A stretch of DNA of 14,597 bases from contig JAPYWL010000033.1 in assembly GCA_028276365.1 (NCBI GenBank), forward strand, positions 1 to 14,597. Direction: 5' to 3'. The position numbers and the translations under genes were made by a program. The notes beneath the pieces were generated by a model. That model saw only the letters and a list, made by a program, of their open reading frames with translations, made no database searches and had not been told where the DNA came from. The stretch is from Deltaproteobacteria bacterium. GTDB taxonomy: Bacteria; DRYD01. Positions 1 through 7,236 of the stretch are shown in pieces (the first letter of the stretch is position 1; the number at the start of each line of letters is the position of its first letter).

Positions 1-888
1 AAAATTCATCATACTATTAAACATACTGGGATTATTTAATAAACTATTTAATTGACTTTGATTTAAATTACTTAGATTATTTAATAATGGAGTATTATTT
101 AAATTAGGATTAATATTATTTAAATTATTTAAATTAGGGGTAAAATTAGGGCTACCTAACACACCAGAAGGAGCCATACCAGTAGGTACCATCGGAGAAG
201 AAAAAGAATTAGGACCAATATTATTAGGATTATTTAAATTAAAAATAGTTACATTACTATCAGGATTAGCATTAACTACTGTAGTAGATGTATTGTTAAT
301 ATTTTCAGTTTTAGACATTATTTCATTTGTTTGAATAGGTATAGTGCTAGCAGGAGTAGAATCTGGCTTTAGAATCTCAGATTCTTGTAATTTCTTTAAG
401 AAATCTTCTTTTGAAATATCTTGATTATTATTAACAGCATTGGTATTATTATTTTTAGCAAGTAAAGAATTAGAAAAGTTATTTAATTTAGAATCAGTTA
501 TTTCCATAGCTATCTTATATTTTCTTTGAGCTAAATCTAGTTCTTCTGTTTTGCCTTCATTCATTAATCTTACTATTTCATTTACTAGTCTTTTTCTTTC
601 CTGTCTTAATTGCTCTATATCCAATTTTTCTATACTTTTTTTATAGTTTTCTAATTCATTAGTATTATTAAAATTAGAACTTAAATTAGAGTTTTGATTA
701 GAGTTTTGATTAGAATTTTGATTAGAATTTTGATTAATATTTTGATTAGCTCTATTTAATAACTTATCAAATGGATCAGAAAAATTAGAATTAGACAAAC
801 TATTATTTAAATTACTATTTATATTATTAACGTTAGAATTGAAAATAGGAGCATTATTGACATTATTTAAACTATTATTAAAATCCAT
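1..888 (-). CDS. Asn-rich low-complexity protein, 3' end off the left edge
   Basis: An open frame runs from an ATG at 888 to the window edge without a stop: 296 codons, C-terminus missing. I do not recognise a family. Residues 1-76 are dominated by Asn, Ser, Leu and Gln and include a (S/I)NQN repeat at about 47-66 encoded by five 12-bp DNA units. Residues about 78-136 are different: Glu/Lys/Arg/Leu-rich, heptad-like and probably helical or coiled coil. From about 137 on the protein returns to Asn, Pro, Thr and Ser, with many NLNN and NPN motifs and a Met/Pro/Gly-rich patch near 213-230. There is no signal peptide or membrane segment in the visible part. A G-rich ribosome-binding site (GGGGG, 898-902) lies 9 nt before the ATG. 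It resembles Asn/Gln-rich assembly-prone proteins, but that is composition only. The gene follows comEC by about 120 bp on the same strand. Confidence 0.75.
   Translation of the reverse strand, partial: MDFNNSLNNVNNAPIFNSNVNNINSNLNNSLSNSNFSDPFDKLLNRANQNINQNSNQNSNQNSNQNSNLSSNFNNTNELENYKKSIEKLDIEQLRQERKRLVNEIVRLMNEGKTEELDLAQRKYKIAMEITDSKLNNFSNSLLAKNNNTNAVNNNQDISKEDFLKKLQESEILKPDSTPASTIPIQTNEIMSKTENINNTSTTVVNANPDSNVTIFNLNNPNNIGPNSFSSPMVPTGMAPSGVLGSPNFTPNLNNLNNINPNLNNTPLLNNLSNLNQSQLNSLLNNPSMFNSMMNF
691..750. repeat. 12-bp tandem repeat, five units, coding
   Basis: Five consecutive 12-bp units follow the pattern (g/a)ttttgattaga, the last two ending in aat and agc. The unit length is a multiple of three, so copy-number change would keep the frame of the Asn-rich protein and simply lengthen or shorten its NQN repeat. 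Confidence 0.85.
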
Positions 889-1012
889 AAAAACTTACCC
901 CCTAGTAGTCTATTTATTTAATATTTTAAATAAAAAATGTTAATTTTTTGTTAAATAAAAGTTAAAAAAATATTAATTTAGTTTTTTATTTTTATATTTA
1001 ATTTTTATTTAA

Positions 1013-2503
1013 TTAAAAATACCAAATCAATTGCTTTTGATTAACTATAAAATCTATTAAAGCTAATAAATTGTAAATTAGATGGTAAATAAAATTAAAA
1101 TCAAATATTAAATAAATAATACCTAAATAAAATATAATTGGGTAAATCGCTAAAGCGATTAAATTATAAAATATACCAGATACTGAAACAAATCCAAAAT
1201 AAGATAATAAAATAGGTAATAAAAAAATAGTAGCACTTAATGACATCACAAAACTATCTATTACATAATAAACTATGAAAACCCAAAAGCCACTCATTTT
1301 ATTAATAAAATTGAGATTTAATATCCATCTTTTAAAAATACTACCTAAAATACATATTCCCATAAAACTTACAAAACTCATTTTAAATGAAAGATTATAA
1401 ATAAATCTATAATCAAGAATAACAAATATTATCAATAACACAAAAAGTAACTTAATAATAAAATAAATATCGTCATTATAATTGTAATTAAATAAAATTA
1501 AGTTAGTAATAATAGCTATTAAAAAAGCCCTAAGTAAAGGATAATCAAAACCAACTACAAAAGAATAAAACCATACTATCATAACACTAAAAATTATAAT
1601 ACCCAAATTATTTTTAATTTTTTCATAATTAAAACCATTTTTTTTAAACAAATACTGAAAAACATAATATAAAAAAGATAACAAATAAAAAGAGAAATTA
1701 AAAACTAAAGATATATTTCCACCAGAAGCTACAAACATATGATATAATCCACTTCTAATTAACTGCTGTTTTTCATAATAACTAAAATCATCTATCCCCC
1801 ACACCATACCTTTCAATAAATCCGAATAAATCCCAAAATCATTATACTTCTTATTTATAAAATACCTAATATTACTTATTAAATTATCATTTTCTTTAAT
1901 TTTTAAATCATAAAAATAATTAACCCTATAAAAAATATTATTTGAAAAATAAAAGTCAAATTTTTTATTATATTGATTAACAAATTCCAAAGAAGCAAAA
2001 GCAAAAATATTTATATTTTCTATTAAAACATTATTTTTAAAATTATCTTCATTCTTTATAATTTTTTCTAATTTATTCCTTGGAATAATTACCTTTGTAT
2101 TTACCAAATAATTATAATCATCATCAAATACTTCCTTAACTTTTAAAATAACATAATTAGATTTGATTTTACAAACCTGAAACTCAAAATACCCATCTAT
2201 TATTTTATTTTTTAAAACCTGAAATATTCTATATTTATAATCCTTAAAGTTATAATAAGCTAAAAAAAATGAAAATGTAATAATAAAAAATACAAGTAAA
2301 TAATCCGTTATTTTTAATTTAGCTTTATCAAATAAAAAAAATCTAAATAAAAATAAAAGAAATATATAAACCAAAAACAGAAATATTTCTAATAAAATTA
2401 TATCAATAAATCTTATATTATCAAATATCCTTCTAAAAAGGTAATCAAAAATGAAATAGGAATTAAACAAAAAAATTATGCTATAAAAAATAAAGTGATT
2501 CAT
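1013..2503 (-). CDS. comEC: ComEC/Rec2-family competence channel protein, short form
   Basis: This 496-residue, Ile/Phe-rich polytopic membrane protein fits the ComEC/Rec2 family, which forms the inner-membrane channel for single-stranded DNA during natural transformation. The N-terminus has hydrophobic segments (about 1-85) followed by a soluble stretch (about 90-200) where the family carries an OB-like domain. The competence domain follows: a GLYHMFVASGGNISLV segment near 250-267 matches the family's HLLAISGLHV signature, PLLRAFLIA comes further on, and the C-terminal SATIFLLPILLSYFG and SGIFYNLIALAIYP segments are typical. It ends after the last helices. The C-terminal metallo-beta-lactamase-like domain of the roughly 700-800-residue proteins is absent, as in the known short ComEC forms. 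The ATG has no clear Shine-Dalgarno. It starts 44 bp after the lyase gene and is probably co-transcribed with it. The family call is firm; the role in DNA uptake is inferred. Confidence 0.82.
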   Translation of the reverse strand: MNHFIFYSIIFLFNSYFIFDYLFRRIFDNIRFIDIILLEIFLFLVYIFLLFLFRFFLFDKAKLKITDYLLVFFIITFSFFLAYYNFKDYKYRIFQVLKNKIIDGYFEFQVCKIKSNYVILKVKEVFDDDYNYLVNTKVIIPRNKLEKIIKNEDNFKNNVLIENINIFAFASLEFVNQYNKKFDFYFSNNIFYRVNYFYDLKIKENDNLISNIRYFINKKYNDFGIYSDLLKGMVWGIDDFSYYEKQQLIRSGLYHMFVASGGNISLVFNFSFYLLSFLYYVFQYLFKKNGFNYEKIKNNLGIIIFSVMIVWFYSFVVGFDYPLLRAFLIAIITNLILFNYNYNDDIYFIIKLLFVLLIIFVILDYRFIYNLSFKMSFVSFMGICILGSIFKRWILNLNFINKMSGFWVFIVYYVIDSFVMSLSATIFLLPILLSYFGFVSVSGIFYNLIALAIYPIIFYLGIIYLIFDFNFIYHLIYNLLALIDFIVNQKQLIWYF

Positions 2504-2547
2504 ATAAATATTTTACAGTAGTTTTTTAGATAATAAATTAGAAGTAA

Positions 2548-3906
2548 TTAATAAACTGGTTCTAATTTAGCGGTAAAGTGAGGTACTAACTCATCTGCTT
2601 CTATAATTCTATAAGGCTTTAAATTATTTATATTTTCTTTAATTAAGGAAAAGATATAAGCTACATATTCTAAATGCTTATAAGTATAAGTTCTTCTAGG
2701 GATAGCTAACCTAACTAAATTCATTATAGCGTCCTTAGAATACATAAGATACCCTACTTCAACACTCCTAATACCACCTAATCTATATAACTCAATAACT
2801 AAGCTTTGACCTAAATAATCTTCAGGTTTTAAATGCTTAATAAATTCTGAAGCATTAACAAAAACAGCATGTCCTCCAACCGGCTCTATTATAGGGATTC
2901 CCATATCTTTTAGCAAATCCCCTAAAAATCTAACTTGCTTTATTCTATAATTCAAGTAATCTTCATCCAAAGCTTCTTCTAATCCTTTAGCAATAAGCTC
3001 CATATCTTTCCCTGATAATCCCCCATACGTAGGGAATCCCTCATATAATATAACCAATTGCCTAATCTTAGGAATTAATAATTCATCGTTAGTAGCGATA
3101 AATCCCCCCATATGAGCTATTCCATCCTTCTTAGTACTCATATAAAATATATCACAAAAATTAGTATATTCATGTATAATTTCTTTTATAGTTTTATTAG
3201 AATTAGTTATTTTTTTATAAAGGATAGCATTCTCAGCTATTCTACAACCATCAATAACAAATATTTTATTATATTTTTTGGTAATTCTATAAGCTTGTTT
3301 TAAATTTTCTAAATCTACAGGTTGTCCTCCAAGTGCATTATTAGTTATTGTCATAACAACATGACTAACATTTTCTTTACTTAACATTTCTTCTAACTTC
3401 TCTAAATCAATATTCCCTTTAAAATTATATTTTTCGTCTTTATAATAAGGAGTAGGTATATTAATAGGATTAGCTTTGAAATGTTTATAAATAGCGAATC
3501 CCGTATCAAAATGAGTATTACTAATAATAATATCTCCAGGTTTTGTTAAAATTTCTGCTAATATTTTTTCAGCAGCCCTACCTTGATGTACTGGAAAAAT
3601 AAATTCTTTATTACAAAAGTTCTTAGCAGCTTGTAAAAACCTCTCATAACTACTAGCACCTGCATATGACTCATCATATAACATCATATTACTTAGCTGT
3701 AAATCACTTATAGTATTAGTACCACTATCTGTTAATAAATCTATCGTTATATATTTTGAAGGAATATTAAATAAATTATAATTAGCTTTTTTTAAAATCT
3801 CCTCTCTTTCCTCTATACTCAAAAAATTTATTTTTTCTACTACTTTATACTTATAAAGTTCAACATCAAAAAAATCTAAATCTTTAAAAGTTCTCTTTAA
3901 ATCCAT
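2548..3906 (-). CDS. tnaA: Tryptophanase / tyrosine phenol-lyase family enzyme (tryptophanase favoured)
   Basis: A 452-residue PLP-dependent beta-eliminating lyase (fold type I). Tryptophanase splits L-tryptophan into indole, pyruvate and ammonia; tyrosine phenol-lyase does the same with tyrosine and phenol. Visible landmarks are TDSGTNTISD (59-68), the phosphate-binding HQGR (107-110), ITNNALGGQPV (187-197, with the ring-stacking Asn region), the PLP-nitrogen Asp in VIDGCR (219), and MSTKKD with the probable Schiff-base Lys at 260. VGGHAVFV, GIRSVEVG and VRLAIPRRTYT follow in the substrate and carboxylate region. In tyrosine phenol-lyases the SVEVG position reads SMERG, with an Arg important for phenol elimination; here it is Val, as in the hydrophobic tryptophanase version, so tryptophanase is preferred. 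However, IPRRTYTY looks more like tyrosine phenol-lyase. GGGAGGAG (3915-3922) sits 8 nt upstream of the ATG. No tnaC leader or tryptophan permease is visible. Confidence 0.88.
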   Translation of the reverse strand: MDLKRTFKDLDFFDVELYKYKVVEKINFLSIEEREEILKKANYNLFNIPSKYITIDLLTDSGTNTISDLQLSNMMLYDESYAGASSYERFLQAAKNFCNKEFIFPVHQGRAAEKILAEILTKPGDIIISNTHFDTGFAIYKHFKANPINIPTPYYKDEKYNFKGNIDLEKLEEMLSKENVSHVVMTITNNALGGQPVDLENLKQAYRITKKYNKIFVIDGCRIAENAILYKKITNSNKTIKEIIHEYTNFCDIFYMSTKKDGIAHMGGFIATNDELLIPKIRQLVILYEGFPTYGGLSGKDMELIAKGLEEALDEDYLNYRIKQVRFLGDLLKDMGIPIIEPVGGHAVFVNASEFIKHLKPEDYLGQSLVIELYRLGGIRSVEVGYLMYSKDAIMNLVRLAIPRRTYTYKHLEYVAYIFSLIKENINNLKPYRIIEADELVPHFTAKLEPVY

Positions 3907-4056
3907 TTTATAAACTCCTCCCTTGTAAATTTTAATTAATAAATAAGCATTTTTTTAATAAATAACATTTTTCCCCATTTTAATTTCTTAGAACTTAGTT
4001 TTATTCCTTTTTAGATTTAACAAGATTAATTTCAAAAATGTGTAATAATAAAATAT
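3907..4056. promoter_or_regulatory. Divergent intergenic region; possible near-leaderless promoter for the GTPase
   Basis: These 150 bp separate the divergent lyase and GTPase genes and must hold both promoters. On the plus strand TTAACA (4017-4022) and TGTAAT (4041-4046) are each one mismatch from the -35 and -10 consensus with an 18-bp spacer. That would place the start only a few bases before the GTPase ATG at 4057, which fits the absence of a Shine-Dalgarno there. In such AT-rich DNA these matches are weak evidence. No promoter for the lyase could be assigned. Confidence 0.3.
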
Positions 4057-4794
4057 ATGAACAAAAATGAAATAAAAGAAAATTCAAATGAAATAGATAA
4101 TAATAAAAAAGATCAAGAAATAGAAAATTATGAATTAAATATAAAACTTTCTTTTCCTTTACATGTAAAAAAATCAATAACAATAATTAACAAAATCATA
4201 AAAAAAATAAATACAATTGTATATATAGTAGATTCCAGGGTATTTGAATTGACCTTAGACTTAGATATTTTAACTCAGTTTAATTTAAAAGATAAATTTC
4301 TTATATTTTTTTTTAACAAAACAGATTTAATAGATGAAATTATCCAGAAAAAACTTAAAAACTTCATAGATAATATAAAAAATAACATAGATGAATTAAA
4401 AAAAAGATTTAAATTAAAAGAGATCTTTTTCATAGTAGGTAATAAAGATAAAATTAAAGAATTAAGAAAAACTTTAAAAGAAATAGCTAAAAAAGAGTTA
4501 TTCATAAATGTAGTAATAATAGGTTATCCAAATGTAGGTAAATCTACTATTATTAATAAATTAGTAAATAGATCTAAAGCTAAAGTAGAGGATAAAGTAG
4601 GAACTACTAAGTCATTACAATGGTTTTCAATTGAATATAATATAAAAATCTTAGATAGTCCAGGTATAATATTACCTAAAAATATTTCTCTTAAAAATGC
4701 CTTAATACTATATAAATTTAACATAATTTCAGAAAATTTTATCCCATTACCTAAAGAAAAAATAAAAACATTACTAACAAAATTAAAAATATGA
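4057..4794 (+). CDS. rbgA: Circularly permuted ribosome-assembly GTPase, RbgA/YlqF type, short C-terminus
   Basis: This 245-residue GTPase has its motifs in the permuted order G4-G5-G1-G2-G3 typical of the YlqF/RbgA group: NKTD at 87-90 (G4), GYPNVGKST at 156-164 (P-loop), GTTKSLQW at 182-189 (G2) and DSPG at 200-203 (G3). The FPLHVKKS segment (33-40) corresponds to the FPGHMAKA start of RbgA, preceded here by about 30 polar residues. RbgA promotes late maturation of the 50S subunit in the cytoplasm. Family members are around 280 residues with roughly 100 after G3; only about 42 follow here, so most of the helical C-terminal RNA-contacting domain is missing. The stop overlaps the next start (ATGA, 4791-4794), implying translational coupling to the epimerase. 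No Shine-Dalgarno precedes the ATG. The subfamily call is good; retained function is uncertain. Confidence 0.82.
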   Translation: MNKNEIKENSNEIDNNKKDQEIENYELNIKLSFPLHVKKSITIINKIIKKINTIVYIVDSRVFELTLDLDILTQFNLKDKFLIFFFNKTDLIDEIIQKKLKNFIDNIKNNIDELKKRFKLKEIFFIVGNKDKIKELRKTLKEIAKKELFINVVIIGYPNVGKSTIINKLVNRSKAKVEDKVGTTKSLQWFSIEYNIKILDSPGIILPKNISLKNALILYKFNIISENFIPLPKEKIKTLLTKLKI

Positions 4795-6011
4795 AAAAAA
4801 TAGTAAGTATAATAGGAACTAGACCACAATACATAAAATTAAAACCCATCTACGACCAATTTAATAAAATTAATAAAACATTAAATAATAAAATAAAACA
4901 TATAATTATCAATACATCACAGCATTATGATTACAATATGTCCAAAATATTTTTTGAAGATCTAATTATAGAAAACATAGATTACCATTTAGATATAGAC
5001 TATAGTTTGATATCAAATCAAGGAGAGCAAACCGCTTTAATGATAAAAAAATTAGAAGAATTAATCCTAAAAATAAATCCAGATATAGCGTTAGTATATG
5101 GAGATACAAATAGTACATTAGCAGGAGCTATAGTATGCTCAAAGCTAAAAATTCCAATTGCCCATATTGAAGCAGGTTTAAGAAGCTATAACAAACTAAT
5201 GCCCGAAGAAATAAATAGAATATTAACAGACAATATATCCACCTTTTTATTATGTCCTACAAAAAACTCAATACTAAATCTTAAAAAAGAAGGATTTAAA
5301 AATCTAATCCCTAAGCTCATTAGCTTAAAAGAAATAAACAAAATAAATTTTAAGCAATACAACATAAATAACCCTATTGCAATAAATACAGGCGACATTA
5401 TGTACGATTTACTCAATTTAGTTCTAAATAAAATAAAAAAAAATTATAATAAACTAAATATTTTAAACGAACTAAACCTTTCACCTTTGGATTATATTTT
5501 ATTAACAATCCATAGACAAGAAAATACTGAGAATAAAAATATACTAAAAGAGCTATTAATCTTTGTAAATGAAATATCTAAGAAATACAATAAAAAAATA
5601 ATCTTCCCCATACACCCAAGAACAAAAAAAATACTAAATGATTTAAAAATCAATATACTAAATAATTTCTTAATACTAAATCCAGTAAAATATACAGATA
5701 ATATTTTCCTAATATTAAACTCTTTCATAGTACTAACAGATTCAGGTGGGATACAAAAAGAAGCTTATTTACTAAAAGTACCCACCATTACCTTAAGAAA
5801 AGAAACCGAATGGATTGAAACTTTAAAAAATAATTTTAACATCCTTTATAAAGATTTCATAAATAAATACAATAATAATCATCCATTAATAAATAAAAGA
5901 GAGAAATTTTATAATGAAATATTATCTAAAAAGTTAAGTCTTAATGAATTCGGTGATACTAAAGCAGCTAATAAAATAATAAAGATTATTCTTAATTATA
6001 TAAACCTTTAA
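4791..6011 (+). CDS. wecB: UDP-N-acetylglucosamine 2-epimerase, non-hydrolysing
   Basis: A 406-residue cytoplasmic enzyme interconverting UDP-GlcNAc and UDP-ManNAc, which feeds ManNAc-type sugars into surface polysaccharides. Family motifs run in order: SIIGTRPQYIKLKPI near the N-terminus, TSQHYDYNMS, VYGDTNSTLAGA, HIEAGLRSYNKLMPEEINR (substrate and catalytic region), NTGDIMYD, LTIHRQENT, FPIHPRT, and TDSGGIQKEAYLLKVPTITLRKETEW (UDP-binding C-terminal domain, read in two parts). The usual length is about 370-380. The extra residues sit mainly in an insertion around 175-200, between the Rossmann domains and before NTGD. Translation probably starts by coupling to the GTPase through the ATGA overlap. 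An A9 run at 5435-5443 lies inside the gene without breaking the frame. No other polysaccharide gene is in the window, so its pathway cannot be assigned. Confidence 0.93.
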   Translation: MKKIVSIIGTRPQYIKLKPIYDQFNKINKTLNNKIKHIIINTSQHYDYNMSKIFFEDLIIENIDYHLDIDYSLISNQGEQTALMIKKLEELILKINPDIALVYGDTNSTLAGAIVCSKLKIPIAHIEAGLRSYNKLMPEEINRILTDNISTFLLCPTKNSILNLKKEGFKNLIPKLISLKEINKINFKQYNINNPIAINTGDIMYDLLNLVLNKIKKNYNKLNILNELNLSPLDYILLTIHRQENTENKNILKELLIFVNEISKKYNKKIIFPIHPRTKKILNDLKINILNNFLILNPVKYTDNIFLILNSFIVLTDSGGIQKEAYLLKVPTITLRKETEWIETLKNNFNILYKDFINKYNNNHPLINKREKFYNEILSKKLSLNEFGDTKAANKIIKIILNYINL

Positions 6012-6026
6012 CTTATATTAACTTAT

Positions 6027-6049
6027 AAAAGATTAAGCTCTTTTTTTTT
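6027..6049 (+). terminator. Weak intrinsic terminator after wecB
   Basis: AAAAGA (6027-6032) pairs with TCTTTT (6039-6044) around a 6-nt loop, and an uninterrupted T run continues to 6049. It lies 15 bp after the wecB stop and before the convergent small ORF. The stem is short and AT-rich, so it is tentative. Confidence 0.4.
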
Positions 6050-6088
6050 ATCGAGATAGATATATTCCTTAGCTAAATTACAAGTAAA

Positions 6089-6283
6089 TTAATTTTCGTC
6101 GTTATAATAAATAATTTGTTCTATAGAGTATTTTTCAGGAGGATAAGACTGTTCTAACTCAATGATTCTATTAGCAACTAACTCAGCTAAATCGTTCAAA
6201 CTTTTTAAATCTTGTAATTTATGTTCTTCAGAATATATTTCGCTATTATTTTGATTATCTATTACCACTAATTTTACTATCAT
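6089..6283 (-). CDS. Small protein of unknown function (64 aa)
   Basis: An ATG-to-TAA frame of 64 codons, 46 bp downstream of rpmI on the same strand. The product is acidic and soluble-looking: a beta-like start (MIVKLVVID), an acidic linker, a helix-prone middle (DLKSLNDLAELVANRIIELEQ) and a tyrosine-rich tail. No signal peptide, membrane segment or cysteine motif is visible, and I recognise no family. Support for its being real: protein-like amphipathic composition, same strand as the preceding genes, no competing gene in the interval. Against: no clear Shine-Dalgarno. In most bacteria the gene after rpmI is rplT; this is not bL20. Confidence 0.5.
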   Translation of the reverse strand: MIVKLVVIDNQNNSEIYSEEHKLQDLKSLNDLAELVANRIIELEQSYPPEKYSIEQIIYYNDEN

Positions 6284-6312
6284 TAAGCTTTAATAGGATA
6301 TTATATATTTTG

Positions 6313-6334
6313 AGTAATTACTTAAGTAATTACT
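6313..6334. repeat. 22-bp perfect palindrome over the rpmI stop codon
   Basis: AGTAATTACTT is followed directly by its reverse complement AAGTAATTACT, giving an 11-bp arm with no spacer, overlapping the rpmI stop (6330-6332). No T tract follows on the minus strand, so it is not a standard intrinsic terminator. An RNA hairpin protecting or processing the rpmI 3' end, or a protein-binding dyad, is possible. Confidence 0.6.
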
Positions 6335-6539
6335 TAGGTAAAATATTAGCTAAGTTTTTATATGCATATTTGGGGACTTCTAGATATAATTTTTGTCTTC
6401 TTTTAGTAGCTTTAGATTTTTTTCTTCTTAAATGTCCACAACCTGTATTAGTTTGCTTATGTAAGATTCTACCAGTACCTGTTATCTTAAATCTTTTAAC
6501 TATTGCTCTTTTAGTTTTTAACTTAGCCTTTTTAGCCAT
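6330..6539 (-). CDS. rpmI: 50S ribosomal protein bL35
   Basis: A 69-residue, very basic protein of the right length for bL35 (usually 64-66). Landmarks are the MAKKAKLKTKRAIVKRFK start (family M-x-K-x-KTxxAxxKRFK), the turn ITGTGRILH, a HLRRKKS segment and an ILPK C-terminus matching the family's LLPY-type end. bL35 binds 23S rRNA in the large subunit. GGAGGG (6548-6553) lies 8 nt before the ATG. The usual infC-rpmI-rplT order is absent: the upstream neighbour is nuoJ and the downstream one an unknown 64-codon ORF. A 78-codon frame on the opposite strand is its shadow. Confidence 0.92.
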   Translation of the reverse strand: MAKKAKLKTKRAIVKRFKITGTGRILHKQTNTGCGHLRRKKSKATKRRQKLYLEVPKYAYKNLANILPK

Positions 6540-6568
6540 TAGATAATCCCTCCAATTTTAATTTTTCC

Positions 6569-6626
6569 TTAATTAAAATAAATAGTTTTTGTTTAATTAA
6601 AATAAAGTTTAATTAAAATAAGTTAA
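6569..6626. repeat. Three AT-rich direct repeats between nuoJ and rpmI
   Basis: The sequence ttaattaaaata begins at 6569, 6593 and 6609, each copy followed by aa or ag. The last copy extends into an 18-mer that overlaps the nuoJ stop codon and recurs exactly at the end of the copper ATPase (7233-7250). The region holds no gene and probably carries the rpmI promoter and the nuoJ 3' end, but I could not assign either. Confidence 0.5.
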
Positions 6627-7165
6627 TCTTTTTTAGCGATAGAAACAGCAGCCAATATTGCAGCTAATATTAGAATTCCCGCTAATTCAAATAACAAGAA
6701 AAACTTACCCCCATTTATTATATCATCTGGCTTATATATATTAAAAAACGAGTTAGCAAAATGTGATAAACTTAATTTAATATTATTTATAGTGATTTTA
6801 CCAACTGAATATAAATCTTTAAAAATTACAAAAAATAATGTAAGAAATGTTATTATTAAGAAAGCAGATAAAACAGAAGCCCACACATAATGGGGTTTAA
6901 AGTCAATAAGAGAAGCATCTTCTAAAGATTTTATCTTAGCAGGAGAATGCATTATAGCAAATAAAATCAAAATAGCAATAGCACCTGCATATATAATTAA
7001 TTGAACAACTGCTAAAAATTCAGCAGCTAAAAGTAAATAGATACCACCTAAAAATATAAACGCAAAAACCAAAGCTGTAGCAGCTCTAAAAATATCCCTA
7101 TTAAAAACCGCCACTAAACTTAAAATCCCTACTAACGTTACTAAAATCAAATAAACTGTCTTCAT
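6623..7165 (-). CDS. nuoJ: NADH-quinone oxidoreductase subunit J (complex I)
   Basis: A 180-residue membrane protein matching NuoJ/ND6, a proton-pumping-arm subunit of respiratory complex I in the inner membrane. Five hydrophobic segments are visible at about 3-22, 27-47, 50-72, 92-114 and 154-176. The signature GGIYLLLAAEFLAVVQLIIYAGAIAILILF matches the conserved TM3 region (family YLLLGAEFLA-VQ-LVYAGAI-VLFLF), read in two parts at about 40-69. The loop around 115-150 is soluble. Normally nuoJ lies between nuoI and nuoK; here neither is present, and its neighbours are a copper ATPase and rpmI. A GGAGG lies more than 30 nt before the ATG, too far to serve it, and an in-frame stop lies between, so the start is as given. 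Confidence 0.88.
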   Translation of the reverse strand: MKTVYLILVTLVGILSLVAVFNRDIFRAATALVFAFIFLGGIYLLLAAEFLAVVQLIIYAGAIAILILFAIMHSPAKIKSLEDASLIDFKPHYVWASVLSAFLIITFLTLFFVIFKDLYSVGKITINNIKLSLSHFANSFFNIYKPDDIINGGKFFLLFELAGILILAAILAAVSIAKKD

Positions 7166-7236
7166 AATTTTAATATTAAATAATTTCTTTTAAAAACCTC
7201 CTAAAAAATAATAATTAATTTTTTACCATAAATTAA

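Noticed and set aside
3907-4056. tnaC-type leader peptide upstream of the tryptophanase gene
   Set aside because: I found no short frame with the expected Trp codon and trailing prolines on the minus strand between 3907 and 4056.
4001-4183. 60-codon minus-strand frame at the start of the GTPase gene
   Set aside because: It overlaps the GTPase N-terminus and the divergent promoter region, is a Leu/Phe/His-rich translation of AT-rich DNA, and has no supporting signal.
6310-6546. 78-codon plus-strand frame opposite bL35
   Set aside because: The minus-strand frame is an unmistakable bL35 with a strong ribosome-binding site; this frame is its antisense shadow.
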